From an uncultured Oxalobacteraceae bacterium (GTDB taxonomy: Bacteria > Pseudomonadota > Gammaproteobacteria > Burkholderiales > Burkholderiaceae), in the NCBI GenBank assembly GCA_946479705.1, contig CAMLHI010000148.1:1-5776 (forward strand): DNA of 5,776 nucleotides, in the 5' to 3' direction. The position numbers and the translations under genes were made by a program. Shown here piece by piece: positions 1-5,776 of the stretch (position 1 is its first letter; each line of letters opens with the position of its first letter). A model generated the notes under the pieces. It ran no database searches and was not told where the DNA came from. It worked only from the letters and a program-made list of their open reading frames with translations.

Positions 1-5776
<5,776 letters not shown>

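Overview
The whole window is the interior of one very large gene: a modular nonribosomal peptide synthetase (NRPS) read on the + strand. A single reading frame (codons starting at positions 3, 6, 9 ...) runs from the first to the last base with no stop codon, giving 1,924 complete codons. Neither the start nor the stop of the gene is inside the window. There is no intergenic DNA, promoter, RNA gene, CRISPR array or insertion sequence.

Domain layout: the second half of a module with its thiolation (T) domain (3-200); a condensation domain C1 (about 261-1565); a complete adenylation domain A1 (about 1626-3140); its T domain T2 (about 3186-3401); a linker and a second, clearly different condensation domain C2 (about 3402-4860); and the first part of a second adenylation domain A2 (about 4917 to the window end). 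The order is T | C-A-T | C-A(partial). No epimerisation, methylation, oxidation, reductase or thioesterase domain is present.

Specificity: the ten-residue pocket code of A1, read by alignment to the GrsA Phe domain, is D-F-W-N-I-G-M-V-H-K, the classic L-threonine code. The six code positions visible in A2 are D-A-Q-D-L-G, which matches the start of a known glutamine code (DAQDLGVVDK). By collinearity the enzyme builds ...X-Thr-Gln(?)... within a longer peptide. C2, which receives the Thr-ending chain, is unlike C1: it begins with a VYPLAPLQ-type motif and its active-site region reads HHLIDDNTS. This raises the testable idea that it acts on, and may dehydrate, the Thr residue to dehydrobutyrine.

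The most striking DNA feature is a near-perfect 103-base direct repeat (1-103 and 3199-3301, one silent difference) covering the first part of both T domains. It ends abruptly just after the phosphopantetheine serine helix, where the two T domains diverge and each leads into a different class of C domain. This suggests module duplication or gene conversion with a breakpoint inside the T domain.

Organism: GC content is high (roughly two thirds or more by eye, not counted), with G/C dominating third codon positions. The domain sequences look like those of NRPSs from high-GC Proteobacteria, perhaps beta-proteobacteria such as Massilia, Duganella, Janthinobacterium, Burkholderia or Ralstonia relatives. 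This placement is an impression from motif style and cannot be settled here.
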